Shown here piece after piece: positions 1 to 7,894 of a stretch of DNA of 64,000 nucleotides (position 1 is its first letter; each line of letters opens with the position of its first letter). The stretch covers positions 133,929 to 197,928 of the forward strand of contig JBEVVG010000005.1 of the NCBI GenBank assembly GCA_040507225.1, in the 5' to 3' direction. The stretch comes from Thiodiazotropha sp040507225 (lineage in GTDB: Bacteria > Pseudomonadota > Gammaproteobacteria > Chromatiales > Chromatiaceae). The position numbers and the translations under genes are program-made. A model generated the notes under the pieces. That model made no database searches, was not told the origin of the DNA, and worked only from the letters and a program-made list of their open reading frames with translations.

Positions 1-285
1 CAGGCACTGAGTCGGTTTGGCGGCGTGGAACGGGTGGATGTGGGTTCCATCACGCGACAGTACGAGGCATTGATGGGACAGGAAGAAGGTATGACCGAAC
101 AGTGGGACTTTACCGGTGCCAAGGATCTGGTGCTGTGGTGCAACAGTCCCCAATGCGGGCAGTCCCCGAGAGCGATCAAGGGCCTGCTGGCAGCGGGTTA
201 TCCGCCGAGCAAGATCTTCTACTACCGGGGAGGCATGCAGATGTGGAAGTTGTGGGGACTGAACACGGTCGAACCCGGCAAGTAA
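1..285 (+). CDS. Rhodanese-like domain protein, 5' truncated by the window edge
   Basis: The open frame runs in from base 1 and ends at a TAA at 283-285, so only the C-terminal 94 residues or so are visible. The segment LVLWCNSPQCGQSPRAI followed by a Gly-Gly-Met-Trp stretch (YYRGGMQMW) matches the catalytic loop and last helix of rhodanese (sulfurtransferase) domains; the first Cys is the likely persulfide-carrying residue. Rhodaneses move sulfane sulfur, and the family alone does not give the substrate. It lies upstream of the hydrogenase maturation genes but is separated from them by 477 bases and a separate promoter, so it is probably the end of an earlier transcription unit. Fold assignment is fairly sure, role is not. 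Confidence 0.72.
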   Translation, partial: QALSRFGGVERVDVGSITRQYEALMGQEEGMTEQWDFTGAKDLVLWCNSPQCGQSPRAIKGLLAAGYPPSKIFYYRGGMQMWKLWGLNTVEPGK

Positions 286-762
286 CCCGCCGATCCCCTG
301 TGGCAGTGTGGCTGCTTGCTACAGGATCTGGCTCAGGTACGACAGCCCCTCAGACCGCGTTCCCACGCTCTGCATGGGAACTCAGACCCCGATTTGTTGA
401 AACCCCTCGAACTGTCCAGTCTGTCCGGGATCGGCTGAGTCGAACGATATGAACCGGAAAAGCGTCTGTCCGGGGCGTATGTGCCATGGCCGGACAATGA
501 GCCGGCGTAGCCATATTGGCAATAAACCTTACACATTGTGTTGCTAATAACCGATTTGATCCCCGCTGCCCAGGGGCTGGCTGTAATGTAACTTTTCGAT
601 TTTTAGCTAAACTGAAAAGTAACTTTACGCATCGTGTGCCAGAAGACATAGGTTGATCGGGATAATTTTCCTAAATTACAGTCGGTTGAACGATCGATAC
701 AGGTTGGCACAGGCCTTGCTCCCACGCCCGTACAGTGTTCAGTAGCGACTGGAGCAACCCTG
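286..762. other. Intergenic regulatory region upstream of hupD
   Basis: No convincing gene is seen here. It holds one copy of the short palindromic repeat (about 357-384) and a dyad with arms near 588-597 and 614-623 (one mismatch, no T-run, so not a clear terminator). The sigma-54 promoter is at 705-720. The space between the repeat and the promoter is the expected place for binding sites of the hydrogenase activator, but I could not identify one. Confidence 0.6.
705..720 (+). promoter_or_regulatory. Sigma-54 (-24/-12) promoter of the hup/hyp operon
   Basis: The bases TGGCAC-AGGCC-TTGCT match the sigma-54 consensus TGGCAC-N5-TTGCW at every fixed position. It lies 42 bases upstream of the hupD start codon and faces it, giving a predicted start of transcription near 732. 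An NtrC-type activator with an intact GAFTGA loop (hupR, 9558-11045) is encoded in the same cluster, which is the usual partner for hydrogenase promoters of this kind. Confidence 0.88.
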
Positions 763-1494
763 ATGTCACAACCATCCATCCAGGAAAACCCGGACCGGAC
801 CGCCTCGGTCCTGGTGCTCGGAATCGGCAATATTCTGTGGGCCGATGAAGGCTTTGGCGTGCGCGCCCTGGAGGCCCTGCGCAGCCAGTACCGGTTTCCC
901 GACAATGTGACCCTGCTCGACGGCGGCACCCAAGGCATCTATCTGGTTCAGAACATCCGCGAGGCGGACATTCTGGTGGTGTTCGATGCGGTGGATTACG
1001 GACTGCCCGGCGGGAGTCTCAAGCGGGTCGAAGGGGACGAGGTGCCCAAATTTCTCGGCTGTAAGAAGGTCAGCCTGCACCAGACCGGTTTCCAGGAGGT
1101 GCTGGCGATGGCTGAGATGATGGGGGACTACCCCAGGCATCTGCTGCTCGTCGGGGTGCAGCCGGTGGAACTCGAGGACTACGGTGGCAGCCTGCGTCCC
1201 GCGGTCAAGGCGCAGATTCAACCCGCCATCGATCTGGCCCTGGCATACCTGGCGGAGCACGGCATACTCGCCGAACGCCGTGCTGAGCCCCTGGACGCAG
1301 ACCGAGCGGCGGGTGCGATTGCCGATATCAGCCGTTACGAACGCGAGCGTCCCGACCCGAACCAGGCCTGCCGGGTCGGTGATGGCCGGGTGCTCTATTC
1401 CGATGCCTACCAGGTGGCCTACCAGCCGGCGGATATCGAAGGGGTAAGCGTGCCGGTGGACCAGCACCTGGACAAGTACCGGGAGGGAGACTGA
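763..1494 (+). CDS. hupD: [NiFe]-hydrogenase maturation endopeptidase HupD/HyaD
   Basis: Cleaves the C-terminal peptide of the hydrogenase large subunit once nickel is inserted. The N-terminal 170 residues carry the family pattern: VLGIGNILWADEGFGV, then FDAVDYG, then SLHQTGF. The nickel-sensing ligands are predicted at Glu29, Asp75 and His106, with the same 46- and 31-residue spacing as E. coli HybD (16/62/93). The ATG at 763 has a GGAG ribosome site close upstream and is the first gene after the sigma-54 promoter. Unusually the protein is 243 residues against about 195-210 for relatives; the extra 70 or so C-terminal residues have no motif I recognise. hupF follows after 3 bases. Confidence 0.93.
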   Translation: MSQPSIQENPDRTASVLVLGIGNILWADEGFGVRALEALRSQYRFPDNVTLLDGGTQGIYLVQNIREADILVVFDAVDYGLPGGSLKRVEGDEVPKFLGCKKVSLHQTGFQEVLAMAEMMGDYPRHLLLVGVQPVELEDYGGSLRPAVKAQIQPAIDLALAYLAEHGILAERRAEPLDADRAAGAIADISRYERERPDPNQACRVGDGRVLYSDAYQVAYQPADIEGVSVPVDQHLDKYREGD

Positions 1495-1497
1495 ATC

Positions 1498-1824
1498 ATG
1501 TGTATCGGTATTCCCATGCGCGTCATCGACTGCTTTCCCGGCTACGCCCTTTGCGAAACACATGACGGGGTGAGTCATCAAGTCGACACCCTGTTGCTGG
1601 GTGACCAGACACCGGGTACCTGGCTGTTGACCTTTCTGGATACCGCCCGCGAGGTGATCAGCGAAAAACACGCCGCCCAGGTCAATGCCGCGTTGCAGGC
1701 ATTGCAGCTGGCGGTGCAGGGTGAAATGCACCTCGATCACCTGTTTCAGGATCTGGTCGACCGGGAACCCACTCTGCCGGATTTCCTCCGCGATTCAAAA
1801 AACTCATCCGATGAAGGAGCCTGA
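1498..1824 (+). CDS. hupF: Hydrogenase accessory chaperone HupF (long HypC paralogue)
   Basis: Member of the HypC/HupF family, which binds the immature large subunit; family knowledge gives HupF a role in stabilising HupL, notably in oxygen. It starts with the invariant MCIGIP, in which Cys2 is the residue used for contact with the precursor and iron. At 108 residues it is longer than the true HypC encoded later (6540-6773, 77 residues); the extra part is an acidic C-terminal tail. The position directly after hupD is typical of HupF rather than HypC. Confidence 0.9.
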   Translation: MCIGIPMRVIDCFPGYALCETHDGVSHQVDTLLLGDQTPGTWLLTFLDTAREVISEKHAAQVNAALQALQLAVQGEMHLDHLFQDLVDREPTLPDFLRDSKNSSDEGA

Positions 1825-1828
1825 TACC

Positions 1829-2275
1829 ATGCCATCACCGCAAATTCGCCGCCTCACCGAACGGCACCACTTCCCGGTGCTGAGTGAAGTCACTCTGGAT
1901 CGGTTTGCCGGGCAGCAGGAGAATCTGGTGCTTTTCTTCAGCGAGGATCCGGCCAAGTTTCCCGAGAGCAATGACGTGGCCATGGTGCTGCCCGAGCTGG
2001 TCAAGGCCTATGCCGGACGGCTTCAGGCAGCGCTCATCGAGCGTGGTTCACAGCATCGGCTGCAAACCCGCTTCGGTTTCAACCAGTGGCCCGCGCTGGT
2101 TTTTCTGCGTCGGGGGGAGTACCTCGGCGCGATCACCCAGATCCAGAACTGGGATGACTACCTGCGTGAAGTCGACCGCCTGCTGAGTGCCGAGCCCGTA
2201 CCGGCACCCGCCTTTCCGATTCCGGTGGTTGCCGACAACCGCCCCCACAGCCCCGCGGAGACCCCCCATGAATGA
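1829..2275 (+). CDS. hupG: Hydrogenase maturation protein HupG/HyaE (thioredoxin-like)
   Basis: A 148-residue protein of the HyaE/HupG family, which has a thioredoxin fold without the redox Cys pair and helps deliver the small subunit precursor for export. The block FGFNQWPALVFLRRGEYLG near the middle is the family signature and no CxxC is present. The open frame extends further upstream, but ATG 1829 is preferred because AAGGAG lies 10 bases before it; an in-frame ATG at 1811 is poorer. The last bases overlap the start of hupH. Confidence 0.85.
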   Translation: MPSPQIRRLTERHHFPVLSEVTLDRFAGQQENLVLFFSEDPAKFPESNDVAMVLPELVKAYAGRLQAALIERGSQHRLQTRFGFNQWPALVFLRRGEYLGAITQIQNWDDYLREVDRLLSAEPVPAPAFPIPVVADNRPHSPAETPHE

Positions 2276-3113
2276 ATATCCTCTGAGCGGCCCGGGCAGT
2301 CAGCCCGCAGAAGGAGACGGCGCTGAACTGGACATCCTGCAGATGCCCTCCGGTATGGAGACCTATGCACAGCCCAGTCTGCCGGAACCGGAAGATGTCA
2401 CGGGATTGGAGAAGGGGCTTGAATTGCTGCGGGAGTTGAGCCGGCAGTTGCACGGTTATGCGGCTGACACACCCGCCGACCCGATCGACCTGGAGGGTCT
2501 CGATGAGGCGAACCGGAGTCTGGTGGATCAGGTGCTGGGTGAAGGTGAGGTCAGCATTGTCCTGGATGGGTCGCAGTGTTCACGCATCCAGGAATCGGTC
2601 CTCGCCGGGGTGTGGCGGCTTCAACAACGTGACGAGGCGGGTCAGCTGATCGCTGACCGTGTCGAGATCGGTGCGATTCCCCGTGAGGTGGTGTCAGGGG
2701 CCTTCGAGGGTGCCCGGGACGAGGCGCTGTTGTGTGAACCCCTGCCTCCGGGTGTGCTGAATGCACCGCCACTGTTTGCCGAGATCAACGAATACATTCG
2801 CGGCTATCAACCCGGCAATCCGTCTCACGTGATCAACCTGACCCTGTTGCCGCAAACCGAAGCGGACCTGGGATTCCTGCAGCAGCAGCTGGGTGCCGGC
2901 CGGGTGAGTATTCTGTCCCGGGGTTATGGCAACTGTCGCATCAGCAGCAGCGGCACCCGGAATGTCTGGTGGGTGCAGTATTTCAACTCCCAGGACAAAA
3001 ATATTCTCAACTCCCTGGAGATCACCAGGGTGCCGAACGTGGCCTGCGCCGCGCCGGAGGACCTGGCCGACAGCGCCGAACGTCTGGATGAGATTCTGGA
3101 GATCTATCTGTGA
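2268..3113 (+). CDS. hupH: Hydrogenase expression/maturation protein HupH/HyaF
   Basis: A 281-residue HyaF/HupH family protein. The C-terminal half contains the typical pattern: GEGEVSI, later LGAGRVSILSRGYGNCRI and NVWWVQYFNS. Members act in late maturation of the Fe-S small subunit, although the biochemical step is not settled. ATG 2268 overlaps the end of hupG by 8 bases and is followed by MNEYPLSGPG; the longer open frame upstream is only the shadow of hupG. hupI starts inside its stop codon, so translation is probably coupled. Confidence 0.88.
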   Translation: MNEYPLSGPGSQPAEGDGAELDILQMPSGMETYAQPSLPEPEDVTGLEKGLELLRELSRQLHGYAADTPADPIDLEGLDEANRSLVDQVLGEGEVSIVLDGSQCSRIQESVLAGVWRLQQRDEAGQLIADRVEIGAIPREVVSGAFEGARDEALLCEPLPPGVLNAPPLFAEINEYIRGYQPGNPSHVINLTLLPQTEADLGFLQQQLGAGRVSILSRGYGNCRISSSGTRNVWWVQYFNSQDKNILNSLEITRVPNVACAAPEDLADSAERLDEILEIYL

Positions 3114-3340
3114 TCGAGGATTCCTTTTTCAACGGGTCCTACGGTGGAGACGACTCCAAGATCAGCAATACCACCCGTCTGGAGTGCAAGATCTGCTGGC
3201 ATGTCTATGATCCCGCATTGGGTGATGAGTACTGGCATATCCCTCCAGGTACCCCATTTTCCGCCCTGCCGCCGCACTGGACCTGCCCCGAGTGTGATGG
3301 CAACAAAGAGGATTTCATGGTGATTGGGGAAACCTCGTGA
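3110..3340 (+). CDS. hupI: Rubredoxin-type protein HupI
   Basis: A 76-residue rubredoxin with the two iron-binding knuckles CKIC and CPEC, separated by the usual aromatic-rich stretch (YDPALGDEYW). HupI rubredoxins are dedicated to hydrogenase assembly, probably protecting or maturing the Fe-S small subunit under oxygen. It begins at a GTG (3110) that overlaps the hupH stop, with a short N-terminal extension before the first Cys as is normal for HupI. hupJ again overlaps its stop. Confidence 0.92.
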   Translation: MIEDSFFNGSYGGDDSKISNTTRLECKICWHVYDPALGDEYWHIPPGTPFSALPPHWTCPECDGNKEDFMVIGETS

Positions 3341-3909
3341 CCGGGTTAAGCCGACAGGTGACTGAGCTGGTTACGGCATTTCAGCGCATCCAGCAGACGC
3401 GTATGCAGGGGTTGCCGTTCCTCAACCCGACGCTGCAGGTGGAGGCGGTGGGTTTCGTAGCGAAGGACGAGGGAGCCATGGGGATTCTGGTCACCCCCTG
3501 GTTTATGAATCTGGTGCTGCTCCCCGGTACCGCGGACTGGCGGCAACTAAGGGTTGGCAGTAAGGTGAAGCATGGATTTCCGTCCGGGTGTTACGAATTC
3601 ACGGTGGGCGATGAGCCGGGTGTTGGCCGCTACCAGGGTTGTTCCCTGTTTTCGCCGATGCTGGAATTCGAAGACCAGGCCGCTGCGGTGACCACCGCCG
3701 CCGAGGTGATGCGCGGACTGCAGGACGAGGGGAACCGGGAGGGCCTGACCCTCAACGAAGCCGAGGTGCGGCGCGCCTGGCAAGGCGAACCGGAGCCCTC
3801 CGCGGAAGAAAACGACAAGTCCCTGACGGAACGTCTGGAACAGCCGATCAGCCGGCGTGCGCTGCTGAGACTTGGCAATGAAGCGGAATTTGACCGGTCG
3901 CCGGAATAG
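3337..3909 (+). CDS. hupJ: Hydrogenase assembly chaperone HupJ/HybE
   Basis: A 190-residue protein of the HybE/HupJ family, which binds small-subunit precursors and helps coordinate their export with large-subunit maturation. The central block LVTPWFMNLVLLPG, then GFPSGCYEF and GRYQGCSLFSPM, is characteristic. The GTG start at 3337 overlaps the hupI stop by 4 bases. The gene is followed by 233 bases of repeats before hupK, the first break in an otherwise tightly overlapped run. Confidence 0.88.
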   Translation: MTGLSRQVTELVTAFQRIQQTRMQGLPFLNPTLQVEAVGFVAKDEGAMGILVTPWFMNLVLLPGTADWRQLRVGSKVKHGFPSGCYEFTVGDEPGVGRYQGCSLFSPMLEFEDQAAAVTTAAEVMRGLQDEGNREGLTLNEAEVRRAWQGEPEPSAEENDKSLTERLEQPISRRALLRLGNEAEFDRSPE

Positions 3910-3990
3910 GCTCTGTGAGGATCGAAATACGGGTATGACATCGTGTGAGTTTGAACTTGATGAGTTCGCGATGCCCACAGCTTGCAGGAT

Positions 3991-4028
3991 CCCCCTCTCC
4001 CTGGCCTTCTCCCGCAAGGGGAGGGGGG
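3991..4028. repeat. CCCTCTCCC-type palindromic repeat
   Basis: A C-rich arm followed by CCCGCAAGGGGAGGGG, one copy of a family seen also at 7942, 8091, 14097, 31558, 31680, 57281, 57400, 61444 and 61647. It lies between hupJ and hupK. Transcribed, it would form a stable hairpin. Confidence 0.75.
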
Positions 4029-4040
4029 TAGCAAAGTGCC

Positions 4041-4125
4041 GTAGGTCGGGTTAGCGCAGCGTAACCCGACAAGAAATGGGCATTTTTCCGTCGCTCGTCG
4101 GGTTACGCTGCGCTAACCCTGCGTA
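4041..4125. repeat. Long palindromic repeat (GTAGGTCGGGTTAGCGCAGC family)
   Basis: Two arms, 4041-4070 and about 4096-4125, are inverted copies of a bacterial intergenic repeat centred on GTCGGGTTAGCGCAGCGTAACCCGAC; each arm is itself partly self-complementary. The spacer is about 25 bases. The element sits directly upstream of hupK. Related copies lie at 8018, 13814 and 57241. Confidence 0.85.
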
Positions 4126-4142
4126 CTGATCTTTCGCCGAGA

Positions 4143-5354
4143 ATGGCAGATGACCGAATATGCAATGCAGGCAGTGACCCGATAAAGATGAATCTGGAAG
4201 GCAAGATCACCATTCGCTTGAAACTGAACGATGAAGGTGTATCGGACGTGTCCATCGAGTCCCGCCGCATCCTGCATGCCACCCGGGTGCTGCAGGGGCG
4301 CAGCCTGGAGGAGGCGGTGCAGATGGTGCCCTGCATCTTCACCCTGTGCGCCACCGCCCAGGCGAGTGCCGCGGCCCAGGCCGGAGAGCAGGCGATAGGC
4401 CAGACCCCCGCAGCGGAGGTGGTCGCGCTGCGTCAGGCACTGGTGGACATGGAGAGCCTGCGCGAGCACCTGTGGCGTATCCTGCTCGACTGGCCCGGTT
4501 TCTACGGGGCGGAACCGCAGCGGGAGAGCATGGCCGATGTGATGCGTCTGGCGGGCGCCTACCGGGGTGCCTTAATCGGTTCGGAAGATCCGTTTCGCCC
4601 GGGCGCCGGAGACCTTCAAATGGATACCGGTCTGGCCAGCCAGCTGCTCACCCAGCTGGCTGAACGGTTGAAACATTCAATATACGGTCGCCCGGTGGCG
4701 GACTGGATGGGTCTCGAGCAGGTCGAGGCATTGGAGGCCTGGGCGATGAGCGGCGAGAGCGTGGCCGCGAGGCTGGTACGCCAGCTGCTGCAGGATGCCT
4801 GGGCCGGCAGCGGTGCCTGCGGGATTGGTGCATTGCCCGAGTTGGAGACCGCACCCCTGGCCGAGGCAATGACCCGGGACGGGTTTATCGAACAGCCCGA
4901 CTGGGAGGGTGCGTGTTACGAGACTGGCTGCCTGCCGCGCAACCAAAGCCCCTTGATGGATGCGCTGCGACAGCGGTACGGCAATGGACTGCTGACCCGG
5001 ATCCTGGCGCGGCTGACCGAAGTGGCGCGTTTGTGGCAGGCGCTTGCGTGCGGATTCGCGCAGGCTCGGATGCCTCGCGCCCTGGGCCAGGATCAGGTGG
5101 GTATGGGGCAGGTGGCGGCCGCCCGGGGATTGCTGGTGCATCGAATTGCCCTGCACGGCGGACAGGTTGAGGATTATCGCATCCTGGCGCCCACGGAATG
5201 GAATTTCCATCCTCGGGGCGTAGTGGCCCAGGCTCTGTCCGGACTGCGCGGCGACGCAGGGCGGATCGAGCGGCAGACCCGCCTGCTTATCAACGCGGTC
5301 GACCCCTGCGTCGCCTATGAATTGCAGATCGATCCGGGTGTGAAAGATGCATGA
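4143..5354 (+). CDS. hupK: Hydrogenase scaffold HupK (degenerate large-subunit paralogue)
   Basis: HupK resembles the [NiFe]-hydrogenase large subunit but lacks its catalytic metal ligands; it is thought to serve as a scaffold for the Fe(CN)2CO unit. In this 403-residue protein the N-terminal ligand motif RICGxC is replaced by VPCIFTLCATAQ, and the C-terminal DPCxxCxxH is reduced to VDPCVAYELQ with one Cys left. Segments such as GLLVHRIALHGGQVEDYRI and PTEWNFHPRG match the large-subunit fold. The start is uncertain: ATG 4143 lacks a strong ribosome site, and an internal Met at 4188 is possible. hypA overlaps its 3' end. Confidence 0.87.
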   Translation: MADDRICNAGSDPIKMNLEGKITIRLKLNDEGVSDVSIESRRILHATRVLQGRSLEEAVQMVPCIFTLCATAQASAAAQAGEQAIGQTPAAEVVALRQALVDMESLREHLWRILLDWPGFYGAEPQRESMADVMRLAGAYRGALIGSEDPFRPGAGDLQMDTGLASQLLTQLAERLKHSIYGRPVADWMGLEQVEALEAWAMSGESVAARLVRQLLQDAWAGSGACGIGALPELETAPLAEAMTRDGFIEQPDWEGACYETGCLPRNQSPLMDALRQRYGNGLLTRILARLTEVARLWQALACGFAQARMPRALGQDQVGMGQVAAARGLLVHRIALHGGQVEDYRILAPTEWNFHPRGVVAQALSGLRGDAGRIERQTRLLINAVDPCVAYELQIDPGVKDA

Positions 5355-5688
5355 GATGTCATTGTGTGAGAGCGTGATCCAGATCCTGCAGGACAACGCG
5401 GACAAGCAGGGCTTCAAACGGGTCAAGACGGTGTGGCTGGAGATTGGCGAGTTGTCCGGGGTGGAGGTGGAAGCGATGCGCTTTGGTTTCGAGGTGGTGA
5501 GCCGCGGCAGCCTGGCGGACGGGGCAACCCTGGAAATCATCGATGTGCCGGGCAGCGCCTGGTGCATGCAGTGTGGCAGGAATGTGCCGGTGAAACAGCG
5601 CTTCGATGCCTGCCCGGATTGTGGCAGCTATCAACTACAGGTTAATGGTGGTGACGAAATGCGAATCAAAGAACTGGAGGTGGAGTGA
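5347..5688 (+). CDS. hypA: Hydrogenase nickel-insertion protein HypA
   Basis: A 113-residue HypA. The start MHEMSL gives the nickel-binding N-terminus (His2, Glu3), and the structural zinc site is made by Cys73, Cys76, Cys89 and Cys92 (CMQC, CPDC). HypA delivers nickel with HypB to the large subunit, and in some bacteria also serves urease; ureE and ureG are encoded about 57 kb away in this window. It overlaps hupK by 8 bases and hypB by one base. Confidence 0.96.
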   Translation: MHEMSLCESVIQILQDNADKQGFKRVKTVWLEIGELSGVEVEAMRFGFEVVSRGSLADGATLEIIDVPGSAWCMQCGRNVPVKQRFDACPDCGSYQLQVNGGDEMRIKELEVE

Positions 5689-6536
5689 TGTGTACCGTAT
5701 GCGGTTGTGGTGAAGGCGAAACCACCCTGGAAGGCGAGGAACACACCCATGAGGAAGGCCATGCGCACCCTCACCACCATCATCACGATCATGAGCATGG
5801 GCATACTCACGCTCACGCTCACGACTACGGCCAGGGACCGGCGCACGCCCACGCACCCGGCATGAGCCAGGCGCGAATGGTACAGATCGAGCAGGACATC
5901 CTCGGTAAGAACAACGAGTACGCCGCCGCCAACCGGCGTTGGCTCACGCAACGCTCGATCCTCGCCCTGAATCTGGTGTCCAGTCCGGGATCGGGGAAGA
6001 CCACTCTGCTGACCCGGACCCTTGAGGATCTCAGTGAGCGCTGCCCGTTGGCAGTAATTGAGGGTGATCAGCAGACCAGCAACGACGCGGACCGGATCCG
6101 CGCCACCGGTGCGGCGGCCCTGCAGATCAACACCGGGAAGGGTTGTCACCTGGATGCTCACATGGTCGGTCATGCCCTGGAACATCTCAACCCGCAGAAC
6201 GAGGGCATCCTGTTCATCGAGAACGTGGGCAATCTGGTCTGTCCGGCAGCCTTCGACCTGGGTGAAGCGCACAAGGTGGTGATCCTTTCGGTTACCGAGG
6301 GCGAGGACAAGCCGATCAAGTATCCGGACATGTTTCACGCGGCGGATCTGATGCTGCTGAATAAAATCGACCTGTTGCCCTACCTGCAGTTCGATGTGGA
6401 TCGCTGCATCGACTATGCACGACGTGTCAATCCCTCCATCAAGGTGTTGCAGGTCTCCGCCACCAGCGGTGAAGGCATGGACGGCTGGTACCGCTGGCTC
6501 GACGCGACCCGGCAACTCGCCAGTATCGGACAATAG
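5688..6536 (+). CDS. hypB: Hydrogenase nickel-incorporation GTPase HypB
   Basis: A 282-residue GTPase of the SIMIBI class that loads nickel into the large subunit. The N-terminus has the high-affinity nickel motif CTVCGCG (residues 2-8). A very His-rich stretch follows (about 19-56), implying nickel storage as in rhizobial HypB. The P-loop SSPGSGKTT is at about 98-106 and NKIDLLPY gives the guanine-specificity motif. ATG 5688 overlaps the hypA stop; the frame is also open to a GTG at 5685. hypC follows after 3 bases. Confidence 0.97.
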   Translation: MCTVCGCGEGETTLEGEEHTHEEGHAHPHHHHHDHEHGHTHAHAHDYGQGPAHAHAPGMSQARMVQIEQDILGKNNEYAAANRRWLTQRSILALNLVSSPGSGKTTLLTRTLEDLSERCPLAVIEGDQQTSNDADRIRATGAAALQINTGKGCHLDAHMVGHALEHLNPQNEGILFIENVGNLVCPAAFDLGEAHKVVILSVTEGEDKPIKYPDMFHAADLMLLNKIDLLPYLQFDVDRCIDYARRVNPSIKVLQVSATSGEGMDGWYRWLDATRQLASIGQ

Positions 6537-6539
6537 ATC

Positions 6540-6773
6540 ATGTGTCTTGCGATTCCCGCATTGGTAACCGCTGTCAGCGATGACGGCTCGATGGCCACGA
6601 TCAGTCTCGATGGGGTGCAGAAGGAGATCTCCCTGGCGCTGGTCGAAGGGGTTGGGATCGGCGACTACGTGCTGGTACACGTGGGTTACGCCCTCAACCG
6701 GGTGAGTCCCGAAGAGGCGGAGCGCACTTTGCGGATCTTCGCTGAAGGCGGCATGCTGGGAGACAACCCATGA
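6540..6773 (+). CDS. hypC: Hydrogenase assembly chaperone HypC
   Basis: A 77-residue HypC starting with MCLAIPA; Cys2 carries the Fe(CN)2CO precursor in complex with HypD. The C-terminal pattern GDYVLVHVGYALNRV is typical. It is the second HypC-family gene of the cluster (HupF is the first). Its last 4 bases overlap hypD, its working partner. Confidence 0.96.
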   Translation: MCLAIPALVTAVSDDGSMATISLDGVQKEISLALVEGVGIGDYVLVHVGYALNRVSPEEAERTLRIFAEGGMLGDNP

Positions 6774-7891
6774 AATACGTCGACGAATTCCGTGACCAGG
6801 CGCTGGCCCGCAAACTGGCCGGGGACATTGCCGCCGAAGCGCAGACAGATCGCCACTACCGGCTGATGGAGTTCTGCGGCGGCCACACCCATGCGATCTT
6901 CCGCTACGGGGTGCAGGACCTGATGCCGGAGAACGTGGAGTTCGTTCACGGTCCCGGCTGCCCGGTCTGCGTACTGCCCATCGGGCGCATCGACAACGCC
7001 ATCCAACTGGTGCAGGAGCATGATGTGATCCTCTGCAGCTACGGCGACCTGTTGCGGGTGCCCGCCAGCAAGCGCATGAGCCTGCTCAAGCTGAAGGCCG
7101 CCGGTGGGGATGTGCGCATGGTCTACTCCACCCAGGATGCGTTGAAGGTCGCACGGGAGAATCCCAGCCGCCCGGTGGTGTTCTTCGCCATCGGCTTTGA
7201 GACCACCACACCTCCCACGGCAGTGGCACTGCAGCAGGCCAGGGCTGAAGGTCTGAAGAATTTCAGCGTGTTCTGCAACCATGTGCTGACCCCGGCGGCG
7301 CTCACCGCGATCCTCGAATCCGGGGAGGTTTCCATCGATGGCTTCTTCGGTCCATCCCATGTGAGTTCGGTGATCGGCAGCCAACCCTACGAGTACTTTG
7401 CCGACCACTATGACAAACCGGTGGTGATCGCCGGCTTCGAACCCCTCGATATCATGCAGTCGGCGCTGATGCTGATCCGGCAGCTCAACCAGGGGCGCCA
7501 CGTGGTGGAGAACGAGTACATCCGTGCGGTCAGCCGCGAAGGCAATCAGAAGGCCAAGGCCCTGGTCGACCAGGTGCTGGAACTGCGAGACCAGTTCGAA
7601 TGGCGCGGCCTGGGACTGGTGCCCGACAGTGCTTTGAAGATCCGTGCCGAATACGCCGAGTTCGATGCGGAACAGCGTTATCCGGTCCCGGCGATCAGCG
7701 CCTCGGACGTCAAGGGTTGCGAATGCCCGAGTATCCTGCGGGGGCAGAAACGGCCCACCGACTGCAAACTGTTCGGTACTGTGTGTACCCCGGAAAACCC
7801 GATGGGTTCCTGCATGGTTTCCTCCGAAGGCGCATGTGCTGCATATTGGAGTTATGGGCGTTTTCGTCAATCTGAGCAGCGGGCCGGATGA
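6770..7891 (+). CDS. hypD: Hydrogenase Fe-cofactor assembly protein HypD
   Basis: A 373-residue HypD, the [4Fe-4S] protein on which the Fe(CN)2CO group is built with HypC and HypE. Visible motifs include FCGGHTHAI, the cysteine block GPGCPVCVLPIG, and the C-terminal Cys set around GCECPSILRG, DCKLFGTVCTPENPMGSCMVSSEG that ligates the cluster and makes the redox pair. Length and order are normal. A 489-base repeat-rich gap separates it from hypE, which is usually adjacent. Confidence 0.97.
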   Translation: MKYVDEFRDQALARKLAGDIAAEAQTDRHYRLMEFCGGHTHAIFRYGVQDLMPENVEFVHGPGCPVCVLPIGRIDNAIQLVQEHDVILCSYGDLLRVPASKRMSLLKLKAAGGDVRMVYSTQDALKVARENPSRPVVFFAIGFETTTPPTAVALQQARAEGLKNFSVFCNHVLTPAALTAILESGEVSIDGFFGPSHVSSVIGSQPYEYFADHYDKPVVIAGFEPLDIMQSALMLIRQLNQGRHVVENEYIRAVSREGNQKAKALVDQVLELRDQFEWRGLGLVPDSALKIRAEYAEFDAEQRYPVPAISASDVKGCECPSILRGQKRPTDCKLFGTVCTPENPMGSCMVSSEGACAAYWSYGRFRQSEQRAG

Positions 7892-7894
7892 TTC

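Noticed and set aside
301..316. TGGCAG-TGTGG-CTGCT, a second sigma-54-like site
   Set aside because: Two mismatches to consensus and 450 bases from the nearest start; the site at 705 is far better.
766..1740. A 324-codon open frame on the minus strand opposite hupD and hupF
   Set aside because: It is the antisense shadow of two well-supported genes, with no protein family pattern.
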